DNA of 64,000 nt, taken from the NCBI GenBank assembly GCA_900129595.1, contig FQWG01000008.1, positions 172,055 to 236,054 of the forward strand, written 5' to 3'. The notes under the pieces are model-generated. The model searched no databases, was not told the origin of the DNA, and was given only the letters and a program-made list of their open reading frames with translations. Below, one piece after another: positions 9,310-18,405 of this stretch (positions within the stretch are counted from its first letter, which is position 1; every line of letters starts with the position of its first letter). The DNA is from Flavobacterium frigidimaris (GTDB lineage Bacteria > Bacteroidota > Bacteroidia > Flavobacteriales > Flavobacteriaceae). The translations under genes were made by a program, and so were the position numbers.

Positions 9310-10083
9310 ATGAAAAATCTATCCTTTCTTTTGTTTGCTTCTATTTTGTTTTCTAACGCTATAAATGCACAACTAAAAGCTGTAAAATATACAGACGGTT
9401 CTCAGGCATTAAATGGATTATTTATAAAATCTGCTAAAAAAAGCAGCCAGAATCCGGGCATTTTACTTTTACCAGCCTGGTTGGGAATCGATAAAGCGTC
9501 GAAGGATATCGCAGAAAATTTATCAAAACTAGGCTATAATGTCTTCATCGCTGATATTTATGGAGAAGGAAACTACCCTACAAACACTGCCGAAGCCGGA
9601 AAACAAGCCGGTTATTATAAAAAGAATTACGAAGTATATCAAAAACGCATTGATGCAGCCTTAAAAGAATTAGTAAAGTCCGGAGCAAATGCAGATAATA
9701 TTGTCGCTATCGGGTATTGTTTTGGAGGAACAGGTGTTCTTGAAGCAGCCCGTGGACATTTGAACCTAAAAGGCGTAGTTTCGTTTCACGGAGGTTTGGG
9801 CAAAGATGTAAGTCGTCCGGTTCAACCAATTTCAACAAAAGTATTGGTTTGTCACGGGGCAGATGATCCGTTTGAATCAAAGGAGGAAATTACCGCTTTT
9901 CAGCAGGAAATGCGCGACTCAAAAGCCGATTGGCAAATGATTTATTATGCGAATGCCGTACATTCATTCACCAATCCTGAAGCCGGAAACGACAATTCAA
10001 AAGGAGCTGCTTATAATGCAGTTGCAGCAAAAAGATCATTTGAGCATTTGCAGCTTTTCCTGAATGAAGTATTGAAAAAATAA
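9310..10083 (+). CDS. Dienelactone hydrolase family protein, exported
   Basis: The 257-residue alpha/beta hydrolase has a signal peptide (to about residue 20, NAINA). The catalytic triad fits dienelactone hydrolases: cysteine nucleophile in GYCFGG (Cys137), aspartate in CHGADDPF (near 185) and histidine in NAVHSFTN (His218). PAWLGI near residue 55 is also family-typical. Such enzymes hydrolyse small lactones or esters; an exported copy outside a catabolic cluster gives no substrate clue. It stands alone between a terminator and a repeat-bearing gap. Confidence 0.88.
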   Translation: MKNLSFLLFASILFSNAINAQLKAVKYTDGSQALNGLFIKSAKKSSQNPGILLLPAWLGIDKASKDIAENLSKLGYNVFIADIYGEGNYPTNTAEAGKQAGYYKKNYEVYQKRIDAALKELVKSGANADNIVAIGYCFGGTGVLEAARGHLNLKGVVSFHGGLGKDVSRPVQPISTKVLVCHGADDPFESKEEITAFQQEMRDSKADWQMIYYANAVHSFTNPEAGNDNSKGAAYNAVAAKRSFEHLQLFLNEVLKK

Positions 10084-10103
10084 TATTGTTATTGATGGCA
10101 CAC

Positions 10104-10220
10104 GGATAACGCTGATTAAACGGGTTTACACTGATTTTTAACATAATTAATTCGTGCTAATTCGTGCAATTTGTGGCAAAAAACCAGCGTAAACCAGTTC
10201 AAACCCGTAACATCCGCGGG
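10104..10220. repeat. Degenerate intergenic inverted repeat
   Basis: The gap contains the arms AAACGGGTTT (10118-10127) and AAACCCGT (10201-10208), an outer CGGAT/ATCCG pair, and in between a tandem ATTCGTGCTA/ATTCGTGCAA followed by TTTGTGGCAAAAAA. The last phrase recurs with variation at 42205-42220 and 52401-52420. It looks like a degenerate repetitive element; no gene is seen. Confidence 0.6.
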
Positions 10221-10262
10221 CAAAAAAACAACAACCAAAACAGATTAAACCAAAAATAACCA

Positions 10263-11240
10263 ATGTCACACAGTCCGATTAGAAAAGACAAAACCTGCCT
10301 GAATTGCAGACATGTTGTAGAACAAAAATTTTGTCCAAATTGCGGGCAGGAAAATACAGATTCCCGAAAAACTTTTCATCACTTATTCATTCATTTCTTT
10401 GAAGATTTAACGCATTATGAAAATGCTTTCTGGCGTACCATTAAAAACCTTTTATTCAAACCTTCTTCTTTAACCAAAGAATATCTTTCGGGAAAACGAT
10501 TATCTTATTTAGCGCCTGTGCGCCTTTATATTTTCATCAGTTTTATTACATTTTTAATGATTGCTTTATTTCCGGATCATGATAGTGAAATTGTAACTTT
10601 AAATAAAAATCACAAAACGGATACAAAAGAAGTCCCTAAAAATATTTTTACAGGAGATATAAATGATCTTGAACCGGGAGATGATTTTGATAAATTTACT
10701 ATAGAAATGGATTCTGTTCAAAAACATGCTCCGGAAAAAGACAAAATAAACGATTTTACTTATTCGAATCTTAAAAAAATTCAATACATAAAAGATCATA
10801 ATACAAAAGAGGAATTAATCAAAAAGTTTACAGAATCTTTCGTTCATAACATTCCGAAAGTGCTATTTATTGTCATGCCTTTTTTCGCTTTCTTTTTATG
10901 GCTTTTTCACAACAAAAAGAAATGGTACTATTTTGATCATGGTATATTTACCTTACACTATTTCTCTTTTTTACTTTTAATATATCTGATCCTTTTTCTA
11001 ATCCGAAAACTCGTTGGTCTTTTTGGAGTGGATAGTCCATTAACCTTTATTTCAGATGTAACTGACTTTTTGGGCTTTGTCTGGATGTTCTATTATTTTT
11101 TCCCTGCACATCATCGTTTTTATGGAGAAACCAGATGGGTATCATTTGTTAAAAGTATAGTCTTATTATTTATAAACTCCTTTTTTATCCTATTTTTACT
11201 AATACTTTATGCTTTCTATACATTCATAAACTTACATTAA
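10263..11240 (+). CDS. DUF3667 family membrane protein with zinc ribbon
   Basis: The 325-residue protein starts with a four-cysteine zinc ribbon (Cys12, Cys15, Cys24, Cys27 in TCLNC and FCPNCGQ). The conserved segment LTHYENAFWRTIKNLLFKPS follows, then a first membrane helix (about residues 88-105), a charged loop, and three or four further helices in the C-terminal third. This matches DUF3667, common in Bacteroidetes, with no known function. It lies 8 bases upstream of an M28 peptidase gene and may be co-transcribed with it. Confidence 0.85.
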   Translation: MSHSPIRKDKTCLNCRHVVEQKFCPNCGQENTDSRKTFHHLFIHFFEDLTHYENAFWRTIKNLLFKPSSLTKEYLSGKRLSYLAPVRLYIFISFITFLMIALFPDHDSEIVTLNKNHKTDTKEVPKNIFTGDINDLEPGDDFDKFTIEMDSVQKHAPEKDKINDFTYSNLKKIQYIKDHNTKEELIKKFTESFVHNIPKVLFIVMPFFAFFLWLFHNKKKWYYFDHGIFTLHYFSFLLLIYLILFLIRKLVGLFGVDSPLTFISDVTDFLGFVWMFYYFFPAHHRFYGETRWVSFVKSIVLLFINSFFILFLLILYAFYTFINLH

Positions 11241-11247
11241 ATTAACA

Positions 11248-12264
11248 ATGAAAAAAATTATAATTCTCTTATTAATTGGTTCTGCATTTTCGTGCAAAAA
11301 TATGCAGTCTGTTGCGTCAAAAGACAATTCAGATCCAAGCAAATACATAAAATCTATTAAGGAAAAAGACTTAAAGGAAATGCTATATGTTATCGCTTCT
11401 GATGAAATGGAAGGTCGTGAAACCGGCTCTAAAGGACAGAAAAAAGCAGGTCTCTATATGATCGAACAATACAAGAAAAACGGAATTTCTTTTCCGAAAG
11501 GAGCTACAGATTTTTACCAGCATATTCCTGCCTCTTTCCTTAACGCAAGACGCAATGAAAACTTACCGGATTCTGAAAACATCTGGGCGTATATTGAAGG
11601 TTCTGAAAAACCGGATGAAGTTCTTGTGATTTCTGCACATTATGATCACGTAGGCATCAAAAATGGCGAAGTATATAACGGAGCTGATGACGATGGATCA
11701 GGAACTGTAGCAGTAATAGAAATGGCAAAAGCATTTGCAAAAGCAAAGAAAAACGGACACGGACCAAAACGTTCTATTCTTTTCCTGCACGTAACCGGTG
11801 AAGAACACGGCTTGCACGGATCACGTTTTTACTCTGAGAATCCTTTATTCCCGATTGCCAATACCATTGCTGACATCAATATTGACATGATTGGCCGTCG
11901 TGATGTAGAACATGCTAATACAAACAACTACGTGTATGTAATTGGAGCTGACAGATTATCAACAGATTTGCACAATATTGTAGTGGCTCAAAATGAGAAA
12001 TATACTAAAGTAGATCTGGATTTTAAGTTTAATGATCCTAAAGATCCTAATCATTTTTATGAGCGTTCCGATCATTATAACTTCGCGAAATTTGGTATTC
12101 CGGCAGTTTTCTTCTTCAACGGAGTTCATGAAGACTATCATGGAAAGGGTGATGAACCTGAAAAAATCGAATACGATGCCTTAACCAACAGAACGAAACT
12201 GGCCTTTGTTGTGGCTTGGGATTTAGCCAATAGAGAGAACAGACCGGTAGTGGATAAAAAATAA
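11248..12264 (+). CDS. M28-family zinc peptidase, lipoprotein
   Basis: The 338-residue product has a lipoprotein signal (lipobox AFSC, Cys16) and an M28 catalytic domain: SAHYDHVG (His131), NGADDDGSG, VTGEEHGLHGS, NIDMIGRRD and DYHGKGDE. All expected zinc ligands and the catalytic glutamate are present. It lacks the longer insert of the paralogue at 4652. Residues after the lipid cysteine are not strongly acidic, so periplasmic rather than surface location is likelier. It probably trims peptides at the cell envelope. It converges on rho with a strong bidirectional terminator between. Confidence 0.9.
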   Translation: MKKIIILLLIGSAFSCKNMQSVASKDNSDPSKYIKSIKEKDLKEMLYVIASDEMEGRETGSKGQKKAGLYMIEQYKKNGISFPKGATDFYQHIPASFLNARRNENLPDSENIWAYIEGSEKPDEVLVISAHYDHVGIKNGEVYNGADDDGSGTVAVIEMAKAFAKAKKNGHGPKRSILFLHVTGEEHGLHGSRFYSENPLFPIANTIADINIDMIGRRDVEHANTNNYVYVIGADRLSTDLHNIVVAQNEKYTKVDLDFKFNDPKDPNHFYERSDHYNFAKFGIPAVFFFNGVHEDYHGKGDEPEKIEYDALTNRTKLAFVVAWDLANRENRPVVDKK

Positions 12265-12269
12265 GCTTA

Positions 12270-12423
12270 AAAGGTTCAAAGTTACAAAGGCCCAAAGTTT
12301 TTTTATAAACTAAAGTCTATTTAGAGTAAAAACAAAAAGGGATGAGTTTTAATAACTCATCCCTTTTTTATATTTCCAGATCCCAAAAGAAAAACCTCAG
12401 AACCTTTGTAACTTTGAACCTTT
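12270..12423. repeat. 21-base inverted repeats around a terminator
   Basis: A 21-base sequence at 12270-12290 (AAAGGTTCAAAGTTACAAAG and one more G) is repeated as its exact reverse complement at 12403-12423. Both arms are made of words related to AACCTTTG, the same word that forms the array before truA at 17511-17606. The pair encloses the shared terminator of two convergent genes. Confidence 0.8.
12334..12369. terminator. Bidirectional intrinsic terminator between M28 peptidase gene and rho
   Basis: A perfect 15-bp stem (12334-12348 with 12354-12368) with a five-base loop carries A-runs on the left and T-runs on the right, so it works for both convergent genes. Confidence 0.92.
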
Positions 12424-12433
12424 GTCCCTCTTT

Positions 12434-14338
12434 TTAGTCATTCATAGAAATCAAAAACTCTTCGTTGTTTCTTGTTTTCTTGAAACGTTCGTTTACAAAA
12501 TCCATAGATTCTACCGGGTTCATATCTGATAGGTATTTACGCATAATCCACATTCTTTGTAATGTTTTTTCGTCTAATAATAAATCATCACGACGTGTGC
12601 TTGACGAAGTAAGATCAATTGCAGGGAAAATACGTTTGTTAGCGATTTTACGATCCAATTGAAGCTCCATATTACCAGTACCTTTAAATTCTTCAAAGAT
12701 CACCTCATCCATTTTAGAACCTGTTTCAGTCAATGCAGTTGCGATAATACTTAATGAGCCACCGTTTTCTACATTTCTTGCCGCTCCAAAGAAACGTTTT
12801 GGTTTTTGTAATGCATTGGCATCCACACCACCACTTAACACTTTTCCTGACGCAGGCTGAACAGTATTATAAGCTCTTGCCAAACGTGTAATTGAGTCTA
12901 AAAGAATCACTACATCGTGTCCGCATTCTACCAGACGTTTCGCTTTTTCAAGAACGATATTGGCGATTTTTACGTGTTCTTGTGGTTCTCTGTCAAAAGT
13001 AGAAGCGATAACTTCTCCACGAACGCTGCGTTGCATATCTGTAACCTCTTCAGGACGCTCATCGATCAAAAGAACGATAAGATATACTTCAGGATGGTTT
13101 GCAGCAATTGCGTTTGCAATGTCTTTTAATAACATTGTTTTACCTGTTTTAGGCTGTGCAACGATCATACCACGCTGTCCTTTTCCTATAGGAGAAAACA
13201 AATCGATAATACGGGTTGAAACAGAACTGCCTTTTTCGGCTAGTTTGAATTTTTCTGAAGGAAAAACAGGTGTCAGGTGCTCAAAAGAAACTCTGTCGCG
13301 AACCACCTGAGGATCGTGACCATTGATTTTAAGTACACGAACTAAAGGGAAAAACTTCTCGCCTTCTTTAGGAGGGCGAACCACTCCTTTTACAGTATCT
13401 CCGGTTTTAAGACCAAATAATCTGATTTGTGAAGTTGATAAATAAATATCATCAGGAGAGGCTAAATAATTATAATCTGATGAACGTAAGAAACCATAAC
13501 CATCCGGCATCATTTCAAGAACACCTTCACTTTCTATAATTCCGTCAAACTCAAAGTCTGAATCCCTGAAATTATTTTTTTTGTTTTTATGATTTGGATT
13601 TTGATTCCCGTTACTCACATTTCCGTTAGCGTTTCCATTTTGATTTGGATTCTGAGGAGCCGCCGGATTTTGATTGGGATTCTGATTTGGATTTTTAATC
13701 TGATTCGGATTGGTCTTTTTAACCAGAACCGGTGCTTCTGTTTTTTCAGCAGTTGAAGTTTCTGCTACAGCTTCGCCCTCTGGAATTGCTTCTTTTGTGG
13801 CTTCTTTTTCTTTTTGTAAAGCGACTTTTTTCTCGTAAGCTGATTTATTGAATTTTACGATTTTTGGTCCTTTTTTCTCCGTTACTTCATTTTCTGAAGC
13901 TTCTTTTACTTCTAAATTCTCAGGAGTTTCAGCTGGCTTCTTAACTTCTGCAGCTTCTTTAGCTTCTGCAACTACTTTAGCTACGGGAGTTGGTTTGGCT
14001 TTAGGAGTTATCTTTGCTGCCGGTGTTTGTTTTACAACTACGGGAGCTTCTGCCTTTTCAGGAGTTTCCTCTACTTTATCAAATTCTAAGACCGGGGCAT
14101 TTTTGCTAATAGCCACTTTTTTCACCGGAACAATTCTTGCTCTTTTTGGCTTATCATCAATGTTTTCCGTTTCAGTTACAGCACTAACAGGTGGTGCTAC
14201 AGTGGTTTCTTGATGCGCTAAAATCTGGCTTATTAAAGCCTCTTTTTTGACACCATTAAACTTTATAGTTTTAGCTAACTTAGCTATTTCTTGAAGCTCA
14301 GAAAGCTTCATTTCTTTTAATGCAGAAATATCAAACAT
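12434..14338 (-). CDS. rho: Transcription termination factor Rho
   Basis: The 634-residue Rho has the Bacteroidetes form. A Rho N-terminal helical domain covers residues 1-43 ([18 protein letters not shown]). A low-complexity region covers about 45-258, first Ala/Lys/Glu/Pro-rich, then Asn-rich with NPNQ repeats at 209-250. The cold-shock-like RNA-binding domain covers about 262-335 ([14 protein letters not shown]), and the RecA-type ATPase follows with Walker A QPKTGKT (395-401), [25 protein letters not shown] and the Q/R-loop region. Rho is a ring helicase ending RNA-dependent transcription. It is about 200 residues longer than the E. coli protein because of the insert. It is monocistronic, with a terminator at 12334-12369. 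Confidence 0.97.
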   Translation of the reverse strand: MFDISALKEMKLSELQEIAKLAKTIKFNGVKKEALISQILAHQETTVAPPVSAVTETENIDDKPKRARIVPVKKVAISKNAPVLEFDKVEETPEKAEAPVVVKQTPAAKITPKAKPTPVAKVVAEAKEAAEVKKPAETPENLEVKEASENEVTEKKGPKIVKFNKSAYEKKVALQKEKEATKEAIPEGEAVAETSTAEKTEAPVLVKKTNPNQIKNPNQNPNQNPAAPQNPNQNGNANGNVSNGNQNPNHKNKKNNFRDSDFEFDGIIESEGVLEMMPDGYGFLRSSDYNYLASPDDIYLSTSQIRLFGLKTGDTVKGVVRPPKEGEKFFPLVRVLKINGHDPQVVRDRVSFEHLTPVFPSEKFKLAEKGSSVSTRIIDLFSPIGKGQRGMIVAQPKTGKTMLLKDIANAIAANHPEVYLIVLLIDERPEEVTDMQRSVRGEVIASTFDREPQEHVKIANIVLEKAKRLVECGHDVVILLDSITRLARAYNTVQPASGKVLSGGVDANALQKPKRFFGAARNVENGGSLSIIATALTETGSKMDEVIFEEFKGTGNMELQLDRKIANKRIFPAIDLTSSSTRRDDLLLDEKTLQRMWIMRKYLSDMNPVESMDFVNERFKKTRNNEEFLISMND

Positions 14339-14496
14339 GAATGTTCTATGAATTTAATTATTTTAACGGAAATACTGTAAAAAGAATAGGTAGATAATTG
14401 TTTTCGATTGACCGCAGTATGAAGTGCTTACGGTATTATGATGCAATAATACGAATAAAATTTTATCATACAATAGTATTTTAAAAAAAGAAAATA

Positions 14497-14504
14497 TATT
14501 TTTG
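14497..14504 (+). promoter_or_regulatory. Predicted -7 element for the DUF4293 gene
   Basis: TATTTTTG matches TAnnTTTG, 18 bases before the start codon. No TTG is seen at the proper distance upstream, so only half the consensus is met. Confidence 0.45.
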
Positions 14505-14521
14505 TAAAACAATTTCATACC

Positions 14522-14932
14522 ATGATACAACGAATTCAGACTGTATATTTAATTCTTACCTTTTTAATTACAGGGGTATTACTGTTTTTTATTCCGCTTT
14601 GGACATTAAATAATGGTAAACCATTTTACTTTATGCAAGACCAGTTTTACACCGTTTTGTTATCATTAAGTACTGTGTTAACTATCTTTAGTATCATTTC
14701 ATACAAAAAAAGGCAAAATCAGTTTGTAATGGGCAGACTGAACATAATATTAAATTTAATTTTATTAGGATTGTTTGTATATCGCTCTCTAAATTTATCT
14801 GGAGAAACAGTTGTTTCAGAGAAAGGTATTGGGATGTTTCTACCAATTGTTGCTATCGTATTATTAGTCTTAGCTAATAAGGCCATCAAGAAGGATGAAG
14901 ATCTCGTAAAATCTGTAGACCGTTTGAGATAA
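14522..14932 (+). CDS. DUF4293 family membrane protein
   Basis: This is a 136-residue protein of four predicted membrane helices (about 5-25, 42-60, 70-88 and 103-120). The start MIQRIQTVYL and the end DEDLVKSVDRLR are characteristic of DUF4293, a Bacteroidetes-restricted family. Function is unknown. It is divergent from rho and followed by its own terminator; I know of no mechanistic link to Rho. Confidence 0.88.
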   Translation: MIQRIQTVYLILTFLITGVLLFFIPLWTLNNGKPFYFMQDQFYTVLLSLSTVLTIFSIISYKKRQNQFVMGRLNIILNLILLGLFVYRSLNLSGETVVSEKGIGMFLPIVAIVLLVLANKAIKKDEDLVKSVDRLR

Positions 14933-14963
14933 ACCTATAAACTTAAGTTTTTTGTGCGAAGAG

Positions 14964-14992
14964 AACCCGAATTTTATAATTCGGGTTTTTTT
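14964..14992 (+). terminator. Intrinsic terminator of the DUF4293 gene
   Basis: A perfect 10-bp stem (14964-14973 with 14978-14987) and a tetraloop are followed by seven T. Confidence 0.88.
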
Positions 14993-15050
14993 GTGGCTTA
15001 TATTTTATAATCGCTTTCAATAATTAGCTAAAACACAAATCAAAAACAGC

Positions 15051-15078
15051 TTTGTAAGATATTTTTTTCATAAATTTG
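15051..15078 (+). promoter_or_regulatory. Predicted promoter of the response regulator gene
   Basis: TTTG (15051-15054), then 16 bases, then TAAATTTG (15071-15078). The -7 element is exact and the spacer is one base short of the usual range. It lies 22 bases before the start codon. Confidence 0.55.
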
Positions 15079-15100
15079 CTTTTTAGTTCCAAAAACAACC

Positions 15101-15763
15101 ATGACACACAAAATAAGGATACATCTTGCTGACGATCATCAGGTACTTATTGATGGTCTTACCAATTTACTGCAAACCGTACACAACTTTGAAGTAGTAG
15201 GCAATTCATTGAACGGTACGACTGTATATGATGATGTCGTGCTAAATACTGCAGATATATTAGTTTTAGATATCAGCATGCCTAAAAAAGATGGTATCGA
15301 AGTATTAAAAGAATTCGACCAAAAAGGATTTCCCTGCAAAGTGATTATACTATCCAGCTATGATGATCTGAAAATCATAAAGGAAGTGATGAAATTAGGG
15401 GCTAAAGGCTATCTCACTAAAAAATGTGCGGGCGAAAATATCATCGAAGCCATCGAAGCTGTTTATCAGGGACAGGAATATTTTTGTGATGCTGTGAGGG
15501 AGAAAATCTTTAATAGTTTTACTCAGAACAATCCTAAACTAAACAAACCGCTTTACGTCGAAAATCCGATATTAAGTGCCCGCGAAATCGAAATCATTAC
15601 CCTGATCTCGCTTGAATACAGTGGTAAAGAAATAAGCGAGCAACTATTTATTAGCATGAATACGGTGGAAACACACCGAAAAAATATCATGAAAAAATTA
15701 CAAACCAAAAATACTATCGGACTTGTAAAGTATGCATTAAAAAACAACTTGATAAATCCTTAG
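15101..15763 (+). CDS. LuxR/NarL-type two-component response regulator
   Basis: The 220-residue protein has a receiver domain (residues 5-120). Its acidic pair is Asp11-Asp12, the phosphorylation site Asp57 is in LVLDISMPKKDG, the switch serine is Ser85 and the conserved lysine is Lys107. A LuxR-type helix-turn-helix covers about 150-215 (LSAREIEIITLISLEYSGKE, MNTVETHRKNIMKKL). It binds DNA after phosphorylation. A histidine kinase gene follows after 45 bases and is its obvious partner. Target genes are unknown. Confidence 0.94.
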   Translation: MTHKIRIHLADDHQVLIDGLTNLLQTVHNFEVVGNSLNGTTVYDDVVLNTADILVLDISMPKKDGIEVLKEFDQKGFPCKVIILSSYDDLKIIKEVMKLGAKGYLTKKCAGENIIEAIEAVYQGQEYFCDAVREKIFNSFTQNNPKLNKPLYVENPILSAREIEIITLISLEYSGKEISEQLFISMNTVETHRKNIMKKLQTKNTIGLVKYALKNNLINP

Positions 15764-15808
15764 TCTTATTTTAAAATCAAAAATCTATCAAATAACTACA
15801 ATTGATTT

Positions 15809-16735
15809 ATGGGTTTAATCAGAGTTTTTATAGTATTGTTTTTTTTTACTTCTATAAGTGGAAATGCCTTATTTAGTCAGCAAAAGTCAGCTTTACCTTC
15901 TAGGCAATCTGATAGTATCACTCAGAAAATCCTCAAAAAAAATAATCTTCCCGAAGCCCGGAAATCTGAGACTTTGAGAAACAAAAAAATTGTCAGTTTA
16001 TCTATTGTCCTTGTCATCATATTATTCTTTTTGTTTTATTTCTTTTATCAGAATAATAAATTAAAACAAAAAATTAAACGAAAAGATGCCAAACAAAAAA
16101 TACTGCTCAACATCATCAATGCCGGAATTGACAGCCATGAAATCGAAAATAAAAAAATCGCTTCTTTTTTGCATGATAACATCAACTCTTTATTGTCTTC
16201 TGTAGGTTTGCACCTGAATACTTTTACAGCACAAAACAATATAAAATCAGAAGAAATCCAGAAAGCAAAAACGATTCTGCAAGAAGCACATGATCTTTTG
16301 CGTGATATGTCCCACGACCTCATCCCTACTCTTCTGGTTCGTTTTGGGTTGATTTATGCCTTAGAAGACTTATGCGAAAGAAATTCGAATTCGAGCATTC
16401 ATTTTGAGTTTTCAAGTACAATTTCAACCAATAAAAGATACAGTGAAAAGTTCGAGATGAAGGTTTATTTTATTGTATCTGAATTGTTCAGCAACATTAT
16501 AAAACATAGTGATGCCAGAAAAGCTCAAATTTCGCTGCTCGAAAACAATGATCAGCTTATCATTATTATTCACGATGACGGAAAAGGTTTTAAAACCGAA
16601 AAACTAAACGAAGCAGAAGGTTTTGGCCTGAACCGAATCAGGGCGCGAATCAAAAAATACAAAGGAAGTTTTGCCATTGTTTCGAAAGAAAACGAAGGAA
16701 CCTCAATCAAAATCAGAATACCATTATCACATTAA
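15809..16735 (+). CDS. Membrane sensor histidine kinase, NarX/DegS-like
   Basis: The 308-residue kinase has an N-terminal signal or membrane segment, a short periplasmic part of about 40 residues, and a membrane helix at 61-80. The dimerisation and phosphotransfer domain has His122 in SFLHDNINSLLSS. The HATPase domain has an N-box ELFSNIIKHSDA, the G1 box HDDGKGF and the G2 box GFGLNRI. The missing sensory domain suggests that it senses through the membrane region or a partner protein. It pairs with the regulator 45 bases upstream. Its 3' end is only 6 bases from the convergent phosphoesterase gene. Confidence 0.9.
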   Translation: MGLIRVFIVLFFFTSISGNALFSQQKSALPSRQSDSITQKILKKNNLPEARKSETLRNKKIVSLSIVLVIILFFLFYFFYQNNKLKQKIKRKDAKQKILLNIINAGIDSHEIENKKIASFLHDNINSLLSSVGLHLNTFTAQNNIKSEEIQKAKTILQEAHDLLRDMSHDLIPTLLVRFGLIYALEDLCERNSNSSIHFEFSSTISTNKRYSEKFEMKVYFIVSELFSNIIKHSDARKAQISLLENNDQLIIIIHDDGKGFKTEKLNEAEGFGLNRIRARIKKYKGSFAIVSKENEGTSIKIRIPLSH

Positions 16736-16741
16736 ATAAGT

Positions 16742-17236
16742 TTACTTCTTCCCGATTTCGACAATCTCTAAATCTTTTATTTTATCGTCATCAATAACAA
16801 ATCGCAACATGGTCCGAACCTGATGAAATCCGCTTTTTCCAGCCGCACCGGGATTCATGTGCAACAGATTGTGTTTTTTATCAAACATTACCTTTAGAAT
16901 ATGCGAATGTCCACAAATGAATAATTTGGGCGGGTTCAAAGCCATTTCTTCCCGAATAGCGGGATTGTATTTTCCCGGATAACCACCAATATGAGTCATC
17001 CATACTGAAACATTTTCGCATAAAAACCTGTTATGCAAAGGAAATTCCAGCCTTGCCTGTGCATCATCTATATTCCCGTAAACACAACGCAAAGGTTTTA
17101 GCTTTTTTATGGTATCCGTAACATTCAAATCGCCAATATCGCCGGCATGCCAAACTTCATCAGCCTGATTTACATATTTTAAAATAGTGTCATCAATATG
17201 GCTGTGAGTATCAGAAAGCAGGAGGATTTTTTTCAT
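16742..17236 (-). CDS. YfcE/MJ0936-type metallophosphoesterase
   Basis: The 164-residue protein has all motifs of the small calcineurin-like phosphoesterases: LLSDTHSH (residues 6-13), WHAGDIGD, VYGNIDD, THIGGYPG, CGHSHILKV and the closing NPGAAG. These coordinate two metals, commonly manganese. Family members hydrolyse phosphodiesters in the cytoplasm; the natural substrate is not fixed. It appears monocistronic and converges closely on the kinase gene. Confidence 0.92.
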   Translation of the reverse strand: MKKILLLSDTHSHIDDTILKYVNQADEVWHAGDIGDLNVTDTIKKLKPLRCVYGNIDDAQARLEFPLHNRFLCENVSVWMTHIGGYPGKYNPAIREEMALNPPKLFICGHSHILKVMFDKKHNLLHMNPGAAGKSGFHQVRTMLRFVIDDDKIKDLEIVEIGKK

Positions 17237-17347
17237 TTTTTTAAAGGCTCAAAAGATTTAGAACCGCAAAGGTACAAGGTTTTTCTAAAAGAGATATCAA
17301 GATTCGGAGTTGCTAATTTGCTAAGTTTTTTGTTATATGAACTATAG

Positions 17348-17380
17348 TCAGACCTGACAGGTTTTAAAAAAGTGTCAAGT
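17348..17380. repeat. Palindromic repeat, CCTGACAGG type (copy 1)
   Basis: GACCTGACAGGTTTTAAAAA followed by AGTGTCAAGTC makes a degenerate hairpin. Related copies stand at 32247-32279 and 48372-48403. Confidence 0.6.
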
Positions 17381-17460
17381 CTCCTGGAAGGTCTCAATGA
17401 TTTAACATTTCAATATCTTATTTATAAATTCATTTCAAAAATTTAAACCTCCAGAATGTT

Positions 17461-17480
17461 AGACGCACTGCAATGCGTCT
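17461..17480. repeat. AGACGCA small palindrome
   Basis: AGACGCA (17461-17467) and TGCGTCT (17474-17480) form a perfect 7-bp stem with a 6-base loop. I recall this phrase as a dispersed repeat in Bacteroidetes and cyanobacteria; not verified here. Confidence 0.6.
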
Positions 17481-17510
17481 CTACGATTTATTATTTCAAA
17501 TTACAATATA

Positions 17511-17606
17511 CAAAACCTCTGAACATTTGTTACTTTGCTACTTTGAACCTTTAAAGAAAAACTTTGTACCTTTGCATCTCTGAACCTTTGAACCTTCACC
17601 TTTGAG
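17511..17606 (+). repeat. Short-period ACCTTTG array running into truA
   Basis: About 95 bases are built from variants of AACCTTTG or ACTTTG, for example ACTTTGCTACTTTGAACC and TGAACCTTTGAACCTTC. It fills the end of the 365-base gap before truA. It contains a promoter match (17543-17574) and extends into the TTG start codon at 17602. The same word builds the inverted arms at 12270 and 12403. Confidence 0.8.
17543..17574 (+). promoter_or_regulatory. Predicted truA promoter inside the repeat array
   Basis: TTG (17543-17545), 21 bases, then TACCTTTG (17567-17574) is a full match to the Bacteroidetes consensus. Transcription would start near 17581, about 20 bases before the truA start codon. Confidence 0.65.
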
Positions 17607-18336
17607 ATATTTTATTCAATTCGCCTATAACGGAACACATTATCATGGTTGGCAATTTCAGCCCAACGCGTCTTCTGTTCAGGAGACTTTAAACAAAGCT
17701 TTTTCGGTTTTGCTAAATGCACCTATAAATATAATGGGTGCCGGAAGAACGGATACAGGTGTTCATGCACAGGAAATGTACGGTCATTTTGATATTGAAA
17801 CTGCGCTTAACGTCCCTACTTTAGTGCATAAACTGAATTCATATTTACCAAAAGACATTGCGATTTTCGATATTATTTTGGTTCACGATGAAGCGCATTG
17901 CAGATTTGACGCTACTAAAAGAACGTATGAATACCATATCAACACTGTTAAAAATCCGTTTACGGAGGAATTGAGTTGGTATTTTAATCAAAAATTAGAC
18001 GTAGCTTTGATGAATGAAGCTGCAAAAATCTTGCTGAATCATACCGATTTTCAATGTTTCTCGAAAGTAAATACGGATGTAAATACTTTTGATTGCACGA
18101 TTTTTGAAGCGTATTGGAAAAGCGAGAACAACAAATTGGTATTTACCATTTCGGCGAACCGGTTTTTAAGAAATATGGTTCGTGCCATTGTGGGAACTTT
18201 GGTCAATATTGGTTTACACAAAATTTCTCTCACTGATTTCGAAAATATTATTGCCAGCAAAAGCAGAGAAAAAGCTGGTTTTTCGGTTCCGGCACACGGA
18301 TTGTACTTAACCGAAATTGATTACGATTATATATAG
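17602..18336 (+). CDS. truA: tRNA pseudouridine(38-40) synthase
   Basis: The 244-residue enzyme isomerises uridines 38-40 in the tRNA anticodon arm. Signature parts are RYFIQFAYNGTHYHGWQ at the very start, GAGRTDTGVHA with catalytic Asp51, RFDATKRTYEYHI, and RFLRNMVRAIVGTL near the end. The start codon is TTG: conserved sequence begins at the second codon, there is no ATG before residue 45, and no in-frame alternative upstream is better. The start lies inside a short-period array. The next gene, an ABC transporter, follows after 69 bases filled with another array. Confidence 0.94.
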   Translation: MRYFIQFAYNGTHYHGWQFQPNASSVQETLNKAFSVLLNAPINIMGAGRTDTGVHAQEMYGHFDIETALNVPTLVHKLNSYLPKDIAIFDIILVHDEAHCRFDATKRTYEYHINTVKNPFTEELSWYFNQKLDVALMNEAAKILLNHTDFQCFSKVNTDVNTFDCTIFEAYWKSENNKLVFTISANRFLRNMVRAIVGTLVNIGLHKISLTDFENIIASKSREKAGFSVPAHGLYLTEIDYDYI

Positions 18337-18400
18337 CTATAAGCTGTAGGCAATAAGCAGTAAGCCTTATGCCTAAAGCCTAAAGCCTAAAGCTTAAAAA
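18337..18400 (+). repeat. CCTAAAG heptad array
   Basis: Three exact heptads CCTAAAG (about 18371-18391) with flanking degenerate relatives (AAGCTGTAGGC, AATAAGCAGTAAGC) fill the gap between truA and the ABC transporter gene. Confidence 0.75.
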
Positions 18401-18405
18401 ACTAA

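Noticed and set aside
13848..14213. A 121-codon open frame antisense to the N-terminal part of rho
   Set aside because: It mirrors the Ala/Lys/Pro-rich low-complexity codons of rho, has no promoter or known domain, and rho is certain on the other strand.
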